Shown here: positions 55,302 through 63,865 of the stretch, piece by piece
Position numbering within the stretch: the first letter of the stretch is position 1
How the letters are laid out: the number at the start of each line of letters is the position of its first letter
The notes under the pieces: model-generated
What the model saw: the letters and a program-made list of their open reading frames with translations, nothing else
The model's database searches: none
Told to the model about the DNA's origin: nothing
Assembly: GCA_002361615.1 (NCBI GenBank)
Contig: DETK01000045.1
Coordinates: 10,770 to 74,769 of the forward strand
Reading direction: 5' to 3'
Origin: Bacteroidales bacterium UBA3290
GTDB lineage: Bacteria > Bacteroidota > Bacteroidia > Bacteroidales > UBA932
Length of the DNA: 64,000 nucleotides
Program-made: the position numbers and the translations under genes

Positions 55302-55622
55302 ATGATCCTAACCACTACCCCCACCATCGAAGGACGCCAGATTGTTGAATACAAGGGCGTCGTTTTCGGCGAAGTGATTGCCGGCGTTGATTTCCTGAAA
55401 GACATCGCAGCCAGCATCCGCAACTTTGTCGGCGGCCGCAGTGCTTCCTACGAAGATGAACTCATCAAGGCCCGGTCAGCCGCCATGGGCGAGCTTGAAG
55501 AACGTGCTGAATTGATGGAGGCCGACGCTGTTGTCGGCATCGACATCGACTACGAAGTCCTCGGAGCCAACAACGGCATGCTGATGGTCACCGCCTCCGG
55601 AACGGCCGTGAAGCTCAATTAG
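55302..55622 (+). CDS. YbjQ family (UPF0145) heavy-metal-binding-like protein
   Basis: A 106-residue protein: MILTTTPTIEGRQIVEYKGVVFGEVIAGVDFLKDIAASIRNFVGGRSASYEDELIKAR, then AMGELEERAELMEADAVVGIDIDYEVLG. This matches the YbjQ/UPF0145 family, which forms pentamers of unknown role. It has its own promoter element and an intrinsic terminator, and it looks like core-type DNA inside the accessory region. Confidence 0.92.
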   Translation: MILTTTPTIEGRQIVEYKGVVFGEVIAGVDFLKDIAASIRNFVGGRSASYEDELIKARSAAMGELEERAELMEADAVVGIDIDYEVLGANNGMLMVTASGTAVKLN

Positions 55623-55688
55623 CAAGAAGGTCAGGAATAATTCCCAAGCCTGATCAGCAGTTCATCTGTCCCACTGTCCCAACTTTCT

Positions 55689-55716
55689 CGTCCCCTCCGT
55701 GGGACGGGACGTTTTT
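55689..55716 (+). terminator. intrinsic terminator after the YbjQ-family gene
   Basis: CGTCCC (55689-55694) pairs with GGGACG (55701-55706), followed by GGACGTTTTTG. It isolates the downstream caspase operon. Confidence 0.6.
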
Positions 55717-55811
55717 GTTTCTTGCCAAGGATACTCAAGGTTCTTCCTTCTAGTTGCCCGTTTTTCTTTCTAACCATCAACCGCATCCCATTCATTTTTA
55801 AACTTGAATAG

Positions 55812-55842
55812 TTTGAGTTTCAACCGCTTTTTGCTAAATTTG
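55812..55842 (+). promoter_or_regulatory. Bacteroidota-type promoter of the right caspase operon
   Basis: TTTG (55812-55815), a 19-bp spacer, then TAAATTTG (55835-55842), about 36 bp before the caspase GTG. This is the only clear promoter before the cassette. Confidence 0.6.
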
Positions 55843-55878
55843 TGGGAATACCCATTGGGGGGCTATTAAACGCTGCTT

Positions 55879-56742
55879 GTGAGACGTTGCGCGCTCTTAT
55901 TTTTTATACTCTCAATCGCTACCGTTTCGGTGGCGCAAACGCGTTACGCTCTGTTGGTAGGTATCGGTCAATATCCAGCCGATTCGGGATGGATGCAGAT
56001 TCACGGAGAGAACGACATTAGCATCATCTCATCCATACTGCTCGAGCAAGGGTTTCTTGAGGAGAATATCACATCATTATCCAATGAGACGGCGACCAAA
56101 CAAGCAATAGTTGCCTCGCTCAATGACGTTCGCGAAAAGGCCCAACGAGGGGATGCCATCTACATACATTTCTCCGGCCATGGCCAACAAGTCACCGACC
56201 TGGATGGAGATGAAGACGATCATTTCGACGAGGCCTGGGTTCCTTATGATGCGGCGAAAAGATATGAATCGGGGGTATATGAAGGGCAGAATCACATCCT
56301 TGACGACGAGTTGAATTTGTTTTTAAATGGCTTGCGTGCGAAGGTGGGCCCGCAGGGAAAGATTGTCGTAGTCTCTGATGCTTGTCATAGCGGGAGTGGT
56401 TCGAGGGGTTCCATTGACGACGATCTCCCCGTCAGGGGAACAAATGAACGGTTTATCATTCCAATTGCCGGCCCTAACGTGAAGAAAAAAGAAGCGCCGG
56501 TGAACTGGCTCTATGTCGGTGCCTGCAAGCCCTATCAGACCAACCACGAGTATTACTCGTCCGATGGCCAGTTTTACGGAAGCCTTTCTTTTGTGATAGT
56601 TGACTCGCGTCAGGATATGGTCAATTCCAGTTATAAGGATATCCTCGATATCTGGAGGTCTAGATTAGCGCTCCTATCTCGTTATCCGCAGGACATGGAT
56701 GATGAGGGCCGGCCAAGCAAGAGGAGCAATTCAATGTTTTGA
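55879..56742 (+). CDS. exported caspase-family (C14) protease (right cassette)
   Basis: A 287-residue protein starting at GTG with signal peptide (RRCALLFFILSIATVSVAQ). The caspase fold: TRYALLVGIGQYPADSGWMQIHGENDISIISSILLEQGF, AIYIHFSGHGQQVTDLDGDEDD with His101, and IVVVSDACHSGSGSRG with Cys169. The Asp-rich loop after the histidine (DLDGDEDDHFDEAWVPYD) resembles calcium-binding metacaspase loops. It is clearly similar to the left caspase at 27660-28553 in both sequence and neighbours. The downstream sigma gene starts 2 bp after its stop. Confidence 0.92.
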   Translation: MRRCALLFFILSIATVSVAQTRYALLVGIGQYPADSGWMQIHGENDISIISSILLEQGFLEENITSLSNETATKQAIVASLNDVREKAQRGDAIYIHFSGHGQQVTDLDGDEDDHFDEAWVPYDAAKRYESGVYEGQNHILDDELNLFLNGLRAKVGPQGKIVVVSDACHSGSGSRGSIDDDLPVRGTNERFIIPIAGPNVKKKEAPVNWLYVGACKPYQTNHEYYSSDGQFYGSLSFVIVDSRQDMVNSSYKDILDIWRSRLALLSRYPQDMDDEGRPSKRSNSMF

Positions 56743-56744
56743 CA

Positions 56745-57302
56745 ATGACGGACCAGGAATACATACAAGGCTTCAGAAACAACGACGAGCGGGTTGTGAC
56801 CTCTTTCTATGAGAACTTCCGCCAATTGTTCTTTGCATTCTTCAGGTCTCGTTTCTCGAAGGACGACGCGTATATCTTCGATCTCTTTCAGGATGCTTGT
56901 GTGGTCTTATGGCAAAATATCCATCAGGGCAAATTGTCGGAATCCAATTTGAGTAGCTCGCTTTCCACTTATTTTCTTTCTGTCGGCAGGTTCACCATGA
57001 TGGCCAAGGACCGAAAATTCAAGGAGATTGTCAACGATAGCGAAATAGCCAGGATGAAGATCATTGATGATGATGCTGATTCTCTTCGAGAGCGTATTGA
57101 ACGGGAGGAAGTTGTTTTGCGAACCGTAAGTGAGATGAAGCCGCCGTGTGATTCAATACTAAAGGCGCATTATTGGGACAAATTGTCTGGATCAGAGATT
57201 GCTGCCAAATACGGGTTTAGCAATGCGGACTCTGTCAAGACACAGAAATCGAAGTGCATTAAGAAACTTCGGGCGGTTTTAGAAAAAATCATAGAATTTT
57301 AG
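56745..57302 (+). CDS. ECF-like sigma factor (right cassette)
   Basis: A 185-residue sigma factor. Region 2: EYIQGFRNNDERVVTSFYENFRQLFFAFFRSRFSKDDAYIFDLFQDACVVLWQNI. Region 4: MKPPCDSILKAHYWDKLSGSEIAAKYGFSNADSVKTQKSKCIKKL. The C-terminal signature matches the left cassette factor at 27092-27670. ATG at 56745 is preferred; an in-frame TTG at 56739 overlaps the caspase stop. Confidence 0.85.
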   Translation: MTDQEYIQGFRNNDERVVTSFYENFRQLFFAFFRSRFSKDDAYIFDLFQDACVVLWQNIHQGKLSESNLSSSLSTYFLSVGRFTMMAKDRKFKEIVNDSEIARMKIIDDDADSLRERIEREEVVLRTVSEMKPPCDSILKAHYWDKLSGSEIAAKYGFSNADSVKTQKSKCIKKLRAVLEKIIEF

Positions 57303-57333
57303 GTTACCTCTTAGATGTTTTTGTCATAAAGCT

Positions 57334-58029
57334 ATGTCAGAGAACTATAACATACAGGACAGAATAGACGAATACATTAGGGGAACCATGTCTGAACACG
57401 ACCGGGCTATATTCGAGAGTGAGCTTCTGCATAATCTGGATCTCCAAAAGGAGGTCAGGGTTCAAAGCTCCATTGCAGACGCGGTTCAGGCCGTTAGCCT
57501 AAAGCGCCATCTGCAAGACCTGGAAGCCGCTCATCAAAAGAAACAGAGAACGCGGCGACTGACGTTCCGCTTTATTAGCGCGGCTGCAGCAGTAGTTCTG
57601 CTTTTCTTTGTAGGCGGCGGTATACTTCAAAATAATTATTGTCGTCAGGCCGGTCGCGTTGCTTATGCAGCTCTAATCCCGGAGGCAACTCGATCTTCAA
57701 ATCCTGTTGATAGCTTATTGCAGACGTCTTACACTATGTTAGGCAACGGTTCTTTCGCCGAAGCAGAATCTTTGCTTATTCAGGCATCGTCTATTGCAGA
57801 AACCGCGCTTAATGCGCCCATTGTCGATGAGGCATCAGAGTATGAGCATCGCCTGATGCAGGAGAAGAAATACGAGATGGAGTGGTATACCGCTATCTCG
57901 ATTATGTCGCAGGGACATGTCCGAAAGGCGAAGAGAGCCCTGACAAAGATTGCTGATTCAGGTAGCCCCTATGCTAGTAATGCGGAAGAAATACTAAGAT
58001 CTAAATTCTATAAATCCATAAAGCAATGA
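57334..58029 (+). CDS. one-pass membrane protein, probable sigma-factor partner (right cassette)
   Basis: A 231-residue protein. The N-terminal cytoplasmic part (about 1-85) resembles anti-sigma N-termini (IQDRIDEYIRGTMSEHDRAIFESELLHNLDLQKEV). One TM helix follows (RFISAAAAVVLLFFVGGGIL), then a helical outer domain ending EWYTAISIMSQGHVRKAKRALTKIADSGSPYASNAEEIL. This end aligns by eye with LLEAVCALRKGQYFRSRRLLKAIAAGGGAFAPEASSLL of the left membrane protein. Anti-sigma function is inferred. Confidence 0.78.
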   Translation: MSENYNIQDRIDEYIRGTMSEHDRAIFESELLHNLDLQKEVRVQSSIADAVQAVSLKRHLQDLEAAHQKKQRTRRLTFRFISAAAAVVLLFFVGGGILQNNYCRQAGRVAYAALIPEATRSSNPVDSLLQTSYTMLGNGSFAEAESLLIQASSIAETALNAPIVDEASEYEHRLMQEKKYEMEWYTAISIMSQGHVRKAKRALTKIADSGSPYASNAEEILRSKFYKSIKQ

Positions 58030-58700
58030 AAAAGTTATTTATCGTTCTTTGCCTTTTCGGCATTTCTGTAACTGCGTTTGCGCAAGAAGAGAAACCCACA
58101 ATCGATAAGCCGGCTTCACCTGAGCTCACGGCACTTCAGACCGCCGCCAGCCTAGCCCGGTATGGCTATGCCAATTATTCCGCTACGGCCCTGATTGAAG
58201 CAGCCAAGATCTTTTCCGAAACGAAGGTTCAGGATCTCGGAATGAAAGGTGTCCCGGCAGATCCGCAGACTGTTTCCGAAAAGGACAATAAGCTCGTCCT
58301 AGACCCGGCGCAGCTGTTGGCTGATGCAAAGAAATTTGCAGGAAAAGACAAAGTAGTTCTTGCCTACGCAAAGCAGGTTGAAAAAGGCCTTAAAACCGGT
58401 TCAACTCGCGGCGTTGTTGGCGGACCGAAGTATGGCGAAGGTCGTGTATATGGCAAGAGTTACACCGATTATCAAGCCAAGTTCTGGGCTAACGAACTGG
58501 CTGAAGTAATTATGGTCGGTGACGGTGACAATGACCTTGATATGTATGTATACGATGAGCGCGGCAATCTGATTGCCAGCGACACGGACTATACCGATCA
58601 GTGCGTCTGCCGTTGGGTACCAGCTTGGACGGGGACGTTTACGATTCGCATCGTGAACCGCGGAGCTGTTTATAGTGACTTCGCTATCGCAACGAACTAG
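58026..58700 (+). CDS. secreted protein with pre-peptidase C-terminal (PPC)-like domain
   Basis: A 224-residue protein with signal peptide (MKKLFIVLCLFGISVTAFAQ). The central part is helical (about 30-130). The C-terminal 60 residues (MVGDGDNDLDMYVYDERGNLIASDTDYTDQCVCRWVPAWTGTFTIRIVNRG) match the bacterial PPC beta-sandwich, which usually accompanies secreted proteases. It overlaps the membrane-protein gene by ATGA and is followed by a strong terminator before the trypsin-like gene. Confidence 0.8.
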   Translation: MKKLFIVLCLFGISVTAFAQEEKPTIDKPASPELTALQTAASLARYGYANYSATALIEAAKIFSETKVQDLGMKGVPADPQTVSEKDNKLVLDPAQLLADAKKFAGKDKVVLAYAKQVEKGLKTGSTRGVVGGPKYGEGRVYGKSYTDYQAKFWANELAEVIMVGDGDNDLDMYVYDERGNLIASDTDYTDQCVCRWVPAWTGTFTIRIVNRGAVYSDFAIATN

Positions 58701-58719
58701 CATCATCTTTTTATTGTAT

Positions 58720-58749
58720 GGGGTTGGGAAGCTTCCCAACCCCGTTTTT
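58720..58749 (+). terminator. perfect palindromic terminator inside the right cassette
   Basis: A perfect 24-bp palindrome at 58720-58743 with arms GGGGTTGGGAAG and CTTCCCAACCCC, followed by GTTTTTC. It could limit expression of the trypsin-like protease and CHAT genes relative to the sigma genes. Confidence 0.75.
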
Positions 58750-58767
58750 CCGTTATTTACAACCAGT

Positions 58768-59937
58768 ATGAAAAAGTATCTCCTATTAGCAATAGTGGTT
58801 TTGTTCCCGCTCTTTTCGGCCGCGCAGGGTTTCAACTCTAAGAGTGGTAGCCATCGTGGCCAACAGACACCTTATACACAGCAGGAACAGCAGCCCAGTC
58901 ATTGGTCGGGCTCCGGTATTGCCCTCACTTCAAAGGTTTTGGCTACGAACAACCATGTGGTAAGTGGGGCGACCCATCTCTATGTCTATTTCCCGGAGAC
59001 GAAGGCAAAGTATAAAGCTGAGACAATCACTGTCGATGAAACCAACGATTTGGCTCTTGTGAGGATTGTGGATCCCTCATTTAAGGGATTTCCTGCGATT
59101 CGTTATGGTTTTAAGAAAGCCGTAGAGGATGTCGGGACTGATGTTTTCGTACTGGGCTATCCTCGCGTCGATACGATGGGCGAGGAAGTTAAACTCACGA
59201 CCGGTGTCGTCAGTTCCCGTAGTGGCTTCCAGGGCAATCAGTCGCAATATCAGGTTTCTGCTGCCGTTCAGCCTGGTAATAGCGGCGGGCCGTTGTTCAA
59301 CGACAGCGGGGAACTCATCGGCATTATCTCGGCGAAGCACACCGATGGAGCCGAGAACGTGAGCTATGCCGTTAAATTGAGTTACCTCAACGACCTGATT
59401 GCAAGGTCTGGTGAAAGCATCAGTTTAACCCGTAGCAGTCAGATTGCCACGCAGAAGCTCAGCGAGAAGTGCAAGGCCGTTATTCCTTGTACGGTGATGG
59501 TCATTGCCGATAACGAACGTGAAGGCCAAGCTCGCCGGACCTCGTCCTCTTCCACCTATGGGGCTTCTGGCAAATACCCTATTCGAGTGAATATGCCCGA
59601 AGTCCAAAATGCCAACACCAATATCGCCGGCATTATTGGAATTGAGGTTGCCGAAAGAGGTACGTCAATTTATATGACGGTTGTCAATCCCGGTAAAGAG
59701 GACGTATGGTTCAATATTGAAAAGGGAACTTATCTTTTGGATAAGGCTACCGGAAAAAAGTACGCCCTGAAGTCCACAGATGGTTGCGAAATCGCCCCCA
59801 ATAAGACCATTCTTCCCGCTCAAAGCCAATTAGATTTCACGCTTTACTTCCCCGCATTACCCGCCAACATCTCCTCGTTTGATCTTTGCGAACCCTCCGA
59901 TTCCGGCTGGCAGTTTAAAGGGATACAGATTCGGTGA
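58768..59937 (+). CDS. exported trypsin-like serine protease (S1C, DegP-like)
   Basis: A 389-residue protein with signal peptide (MKKYLLLAIVVLFPLFSAAQ). The catalytic triad is visible: His63 in LATNNHVVSG, Asp94 in TNDLALVRI and Ser172 in VQPGNSGGPLFND. A C-terminal region of about 130 residues (from about 260) has no PDZ signature. It lies 24 bp after the terminator. The ATG at 58768 excludes the longer frame starting at 58675. Confidence 0.9.
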   Translation: MKKYLLLAIVVLFPLFSAAQGFNSKSGSHRGQQTPYTQQEQQPSHWSGSGIALTSKVLATNNHVVSGATHLYVYFPETKAKYKAETITVDETNDLALVRIVDPSFKGFPAIRYGFKKAVEDVGTDVFVLGYPRVDTMGEEVKLTTGVVSSRSGFQGNQSQYQVSAAVQPGNSGGPLFNDSGELIGIISAKHTDGAENVSYAVKLSYLNDLIARSGESISLTRSSQIATQKLSEKCKAVIPCTVMVIADNEREGQARRTSSSSTYGASGKYPIRVNMPEVQNANTNIAGIIGIEVAERGTSIYMTVVNPGKEDVWFNIEKGTYLLDKATGKKYALKSTDGCEIAPNKTILPAQSQLDFTLYFPALPANISSFDLCEPSDSGWQFKGIQIR

Positions 59938-59939
59938 CG

Positions 59940-60434
59940 ATGGGAGTCCGTAATTTTATGGCATATCGAGTAGTTCCCTCAGAACAGGCAAGGTTACTAA
60001 AGGAGGGAGATATTATTCCTATACCTCAAAAAGACGATTCTTTTGTTTGTTCTCCGGTGAAGAAAGCAGCAGAAGATCTATTTGAATCTGTTAGAAAAGC
60101 ATACAATCCATATTTGCCATCAAGATTGTCTGTTTTGTTCGTTTTACCTTATAAGGAAGAACAAGTACAGAATTGGCTATATAGTCATTTTTCCCATACC
60201 GCTTTTGACTACGGACTTTTAACCCTTAAACTAACAGGAGAATTATGTTGGTGTGATGAATCGTTGTTTACAGCATCCTTTTTCCCAAAACCTGAACCGC
60301 CAGAAGAAAAAGCCTTGAATTACTGGAAGTCTGCCCGGAACGATTATGCGGAGTTTACGATTCCTGAGGGTCTTTTTTCAGGGATTGCGACAATTATTAG
60401 CATCGAATACAGAGTCCATAAAGGAATATACTAG
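59940..60434 (+). CDS. protein of unknown function, possibly ADP-ribosyltransferase-like
   Basis: A 164-residue protein without signal peptide. AYRVVPSEQARLLKEGDIIPI, PSRLSVLFVLPYKEEQVQNWLYSHF, LLTLKLTGELCWCDESLF and KALNYWKSARNDYAEFTIPEG together resemble the pattern of small ADP-ribosyltransferase/DUF2441-like proteins seen in defence or toxin loci; this is only a by-eye impression. It starts 2 bp after the protease stop; a GTG at 59934 overlapping that stop is an alternative start. AT-rich. Confidence 0.55.
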   Translation: MGVRNFMAYRVVPSEQARLLKEGDIIPIPQKDDSFVCSPVKKAAEDLFESVRKAYNPYLPSRLSVLFVLPYKEEQVQNWLYSHFSHTAFDYGLLTLKLTGELCWCDESLFTASFFPKPEPPEEKALNYWKSARNDYAEFTIPEGLFSGIATIISIEYRVHKGIY

Positions 60435-60488
60435 CAGAGTAGGCGTAAGGGCCATTGAGATTATTGCATTTTTCAGGTATTTAATTAT

Positions 60489-60794
60489 ATGTCAAATAGT
60501 TATTCGTTGCGGGTTTTCTTATGTGCTTCTTTGGCCCTTGCGTCGATTGTGCCGTCAATTGGACAATCTCATAAAAGTAGTAGTTTTGAATCAACGGTTG
60601 TTAACATCCTCAATTATGCAAACTACTTGACTGGAGAGGGAAAGGTTGAAGAAGCAGTTCGTAACATTGACAGGGCGATATCAATTCTCTCGCACACAGA
60701 GGATAGAGACTCCCTCCTGGCCTGGGCTCTGCTGCAAAGGGTTATGCTCTACATAACAATGGTCAATACGCCGAGTCTATTTCTTCATATCTAA
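60489..60794 (+). CDS. N-terminal fragment of the frameshifted TPR-CHAT protein
   Basis: The 101-codon frame has a signal peptide (YSLRVFLCASLALASIVPSIGQS) and the start of a TPR (NILNYANYLTGEGKVEEAVRNIDRAISILSHTEDRDSLLAWALLQ). Instead of continuing it ends in a non-homologous tail. The -1 frame is open from 60707 and reads KGYALHNNGQYAESISSYLKVDSLCQ, exactly the continuation expected of a TPR, and joins the large frame annotated at 61025. So a one-base change near 60707-60780 splits one gene of about 1,100 codons. It could be a real pseudogene, phase variation or an assembly error. Confidence 0.6.
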   Translation: MSNSYSLRVFLCASLALASIVPSIGQSHKSSSFESTVVNILNYANYLTGEGKVEEAVRNIDRAISILSHTEDRDSLLAWALLQRVMLYITMVNTPSLFLHI

Positions 60795-61024
60795 AGGTAG
60801 ATAGTCTATGCCAAATCTCTTCTACAATTAACAACAATTATGTCATTAGGCTTATTTCTCTTGATGGCCTTGCGGATAGTTATAGTCGTCTTAATGAACC
60901 CGAAAAAGCATTCTACTGGGGAAATAAACAGCTTGAATATTTATTAGACGCTAAAGACATACCAGATGGTTATAATAATGATTATGAAATATTAAAGGCC
61001 AGATTAGGACTTGCAGATGATTTA

Positions 61025-63790
61025 ATGAGCAGAAGGTTTGGTGGTGCCGATCAGGCAATAGACCAATTATTAAGCAGTATTGTCTATTTCCGAAAAGTTC
61101 TTGATAAATTAAACGAGGAGGAGATCACCAAAGAGGCGGCTAATCTCCTATATCATATTGACATTATTTCTTCATCATCTGTATTTCCTTCGGAGCAATA
61201 TCGCAAGGGTTTCCAACTACTAGATGAATTTTCGCGCCTCATATATGAGGCACACTCCTTTACCAACGATTCTTTGTACCCAAGTGTAGAAGAGTACTTG
61301 TATAAAAAATACGAAGAAGGGAAAGCATATAAAACTGGCATTATCTATGGCGTTGATTTCGGAGTCGAAGTCAATATCTTAAAAATAATGCTTCACGCAC
61401 AATTGAACGACCTCAATGGTTTTATGGGCTCGGTAGAATTGTTGACCAATGATCCTTCTCTTACGATTGACACCCGTTATGTCGCCGTGCAAAAAATATC
61501 CAATCTTCTTTTATCTAGAGGTTGGTATAATTATGCGGAAAAGACATTACTCTCGTTAGCAGTATTTTTGGCTTCTCATAACGACAATATTGATTATTTC
61601 GAATTAATTGATCACACAAACGCCTCGATTGCTGATGCAAAATGGCGCTATGGCCGTCTTAATAAAGAGGACGCATGTTTACAGGATGCAATAAAACTAT
61701 ACGAAGGACGTGAACCAATAGGCCCATATCGTGGTTATGGCTCAATTGTTACCCTGATAATGAAACTAGCAGAATTAAGTTCAGACGAAGACGACAAGAA
61801 TTCAATATTATTATATGCTAAGCAATTATGTGATGAAGCTCCTCTCGAAGTGTCTAGTTCGATAAAGGCTGAGTTGTTCGCTTTGATGGGCGATTATGAA
61901 AAGGCACTTGATTATGTTGATGATATGTACGAGCCTACGATTCGTCTATTATGGGCTGAAAACGATATAAAAAATAGAAAGTACGAGCATGCCATTCATG
62001 TATTGTCTCAAATTGACTCATCAACTTTTATGGCTTATCCTCTTCTACAAAGCCGTTATTATAGGAGTCTGTGTCAGGCTTACGCTTACAATAACAAGCC
62101 TGAAGAAGTTCTCCTTCTTGAAGACCGTGCTCTTCAATCGTCGATTTACGATTATTTGAATCAAACGAAGGCGCTCAGCTCTTCTCAAAGAACCTATTAT
62201 TTTGAGAAGCATTATAGTAAAACGCTTGAGTTCTTTTCATCAATCGACTGGGCATGCGGGCAAAATGCACTTAATTCCTATAATGCTGCTCTTTTCCAGA
62301 AAGGTATATTGTCCCGGCAGCAAAACGCAATTAAAAAAAACGTGTATGAGAGTGATGATGAGATATTGAAGGAAGCATATGATAAGTATTGTGGCGATAT
62401 ACGTTCAAGAAATCCACATGTAGAACGGTCTGAAGATATTTGTATGCAGCGGTATTCTCTTCACCCCGAGTTCGTGGACTCGTTTGAATTACCTAACTGG
62501 CAAGATGTTCAAAGTAGGTTAGGGGAAAAAGAAGCAGCAATTGAGTTTACGATAATTAAAGAAGGGGTAACAGACAAGGAGTATTATGCTGCAATTTTGT
62601 TACAAAAGGAATCTGTTTATCCAATGATTATTCGCCTCTGTGACAGGGGTGCATTAGAACAGTTATACATGGAAGACAAGAATCCTTTTGGCTTTTCAAG
62701 AAATCTATATGAAGATAGGACAAAACTATATCAATTGATTTGGTATCCAATAGAGCAGTTTCTAAAGGATATGAAGGTTATTTATTATGCCCCTTACGGG
62801 TATCTCAATAGTATTAACATTGAAATAGCTGCGAAGAATAAAGGCTCTAAAAGCATTGCTGAATCATATAAGATTCATAGGTTATCAACAACTGCCTTGA
62901 TTGAAGTCCAGAAGAAGGAAAGAATTGAGACGGCAGCTATATTTGGGAACATAAACTATAATTTAGAAATTGCCCCATCTGCGGATACCCAATTGGCATA
63001 CAGCACTGTGGATGAGCAGAATATGGCCGAATTGTATAAGATAAGAGGTAGCCATGGAGAAATCTGGGGCCCGCTTGATTATTCCAAGTTGGAGATCGAT
63101 GATATTTATAAAACTATTCATAGGGGAGGCATTCACGCAACTGTTTATGAAGGAGACAATGGCACTGAATCATCTTTTAAACTTTTATCGGGAACAGCAT
63201 CTGATATAATACACATGGCAACTCACGGCTATTACTATAGCAAGGAAGACGCATATTATTATGATTATTTCAATGATGAGAACTTAGGAAAGAGTTCCGG
63301 AGTCCGCTCTGGTCTCATATTGGCAGGCGGCAATCACGCCTGGAATGGCATTATATCAATAAATGGCGAAGATGGTATTTTGACTGCCGATGAAATCAGC
63401 GGCATGGATTTAAGCGGCACAAAACTCCTGACTCTGTCAGCTTGTCAAACTGCTTTGGGCGACATTGGTAGTGATGGCGTTTATGGTATGCAGCGCAGCT
63501 TTAAGATAGCCGGAGTTAACACCATTGTAATGAGCTTGTGGAAAGTTCATGATGAGGCCTCTTACTTGATGATGGATAAGTTGTATGAGGGCATTGCGAA
63601 GGGGTTATCTTGCCACGATGCTTTCAAATCTGCTCAGTCTTTCGTTCGAAAATGGGCAGAGAATCTAGTCAAAGAACAGAAGAAAGAGATTGAGAGACAG
63701 TATGCCAATCTTCCTGATATTAAAGAGAAACGTCTCTCTGAATTATTGCCGCCTGAGTATTACTGGGCCGCGTTTGTCATGTTGGACTGA
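61025..63790 (+). CDS. TPR-CHAT protease, main part (right cassette)
   Basis: A 921-residue open frame; the same frame is open upstream to 60707, so the ATG at 61025 is internal to the original gene. About residues 1-430 consist of helical, TPR-like repeats. The CHAT domain follows from about 590: VIYYAPYGYLNSINIEIA, IIHMATHGYYYS with His734, LTLSACQTALGDIGSDGVYGMQRSFKIAGVNTIVMSLWKVHDEA with Cys807, ending YYWAAFVMLD. The C-terminus is nearly the same as in the left CHAT protein. The N-terminal signal peptide is in the fragment at 60489. Strongly AT-rich. Confidence 0.85.
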   Translation: MSRRFGGADQAIDQLLSSIVYFRKVLDKLNEEEITKEAANLLYHIDIISSSSVFPSEQYRKGFQLLDEFSRLIYEAHSFTNDSLYPSVEEYLYKKYEEGKAYKTGIIYGVDFGVEVNILKIMLHAQLNDLNGFMGSVELLTNDPSLTIDTRYVAVQKISNLLLSRGWYNYAEKTLLSLAVFLASHNDNIDYFELIDHTNASIADAKWRYGRLNKEDACLQDAIKLYEGREPIGPYRGYGSIVTLIMKLAELSSDEDDKNSILLYAKQLCDEAPLEVSSSIKAELFALMGDYEKALDYVDDMYEPTIRLLWAENDIKNRKYEHAIHVLSQIDSSTFMAYPLLQSRYYRSLCQAYAYNNKPEEVLLLEDRALQSSIYDYLNQTKALSSSQRTYYFEKHYSKTLEFFSSIDWACGQNALNSYNAALFQKGILSRQQNAIKKNVYESDDEILKEAYDKYCGDIRSRNPHVERSEDICMQRYSLHPEFVDSFELPNWQDVQSRLGEKEAAIEFTIIKEGVTDKEYYAAILLQKESVYPMIIRLCDRGALEQLYMEDKNPFGFSRNLYEDRTKLYQLIWYPIEQFLKDMKVIYYAPYGYLNSINIEIAAKNKGSKSIAESYKIHRLSTTALIEVQKKERIETAAIFGNINYNLEIAPSADTQLAYSTVDEQNMAELYKIRGSHGEIWGPLDYSKLEIDDIYKTIHRGGIHATVYEGDNGTESSFKLLSGTASDIIHMATHGYYYSKEDAYYYDYFNDENLGKSSGVRSGLILAGGNHAWNGIISINGEDGILTADEISGMDLSGTKLLTLSACQTALGDIGSDGVYGMQRSFKIAGVNTIVMSLWKVHDEASYLMMDKLYEGIAKGLSCHDAFKSAQSFVRKWAENLVKEQKKEIERQYANLPDIKEKRLSELLPPEYYWAAFVMLD

Positions 63791-63865
63791 ATGCTTTATG
63801 TTCAGAATAAGTATCGAATAAACAGTCTCGTAGTTATTATTAATTGAGTTACCTTTTCGTTTAGA

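Noticed and set aside
60740..60794. Programmed -1 frameshift in the TPR-CHAT gene
   Set aside because: The overlap has no X XXY YYZ slippery heptamer in the right phase (codons CAA AGG GTT) and no obvious stimulatory hairpin. A mutation or sequencing error is simpler.
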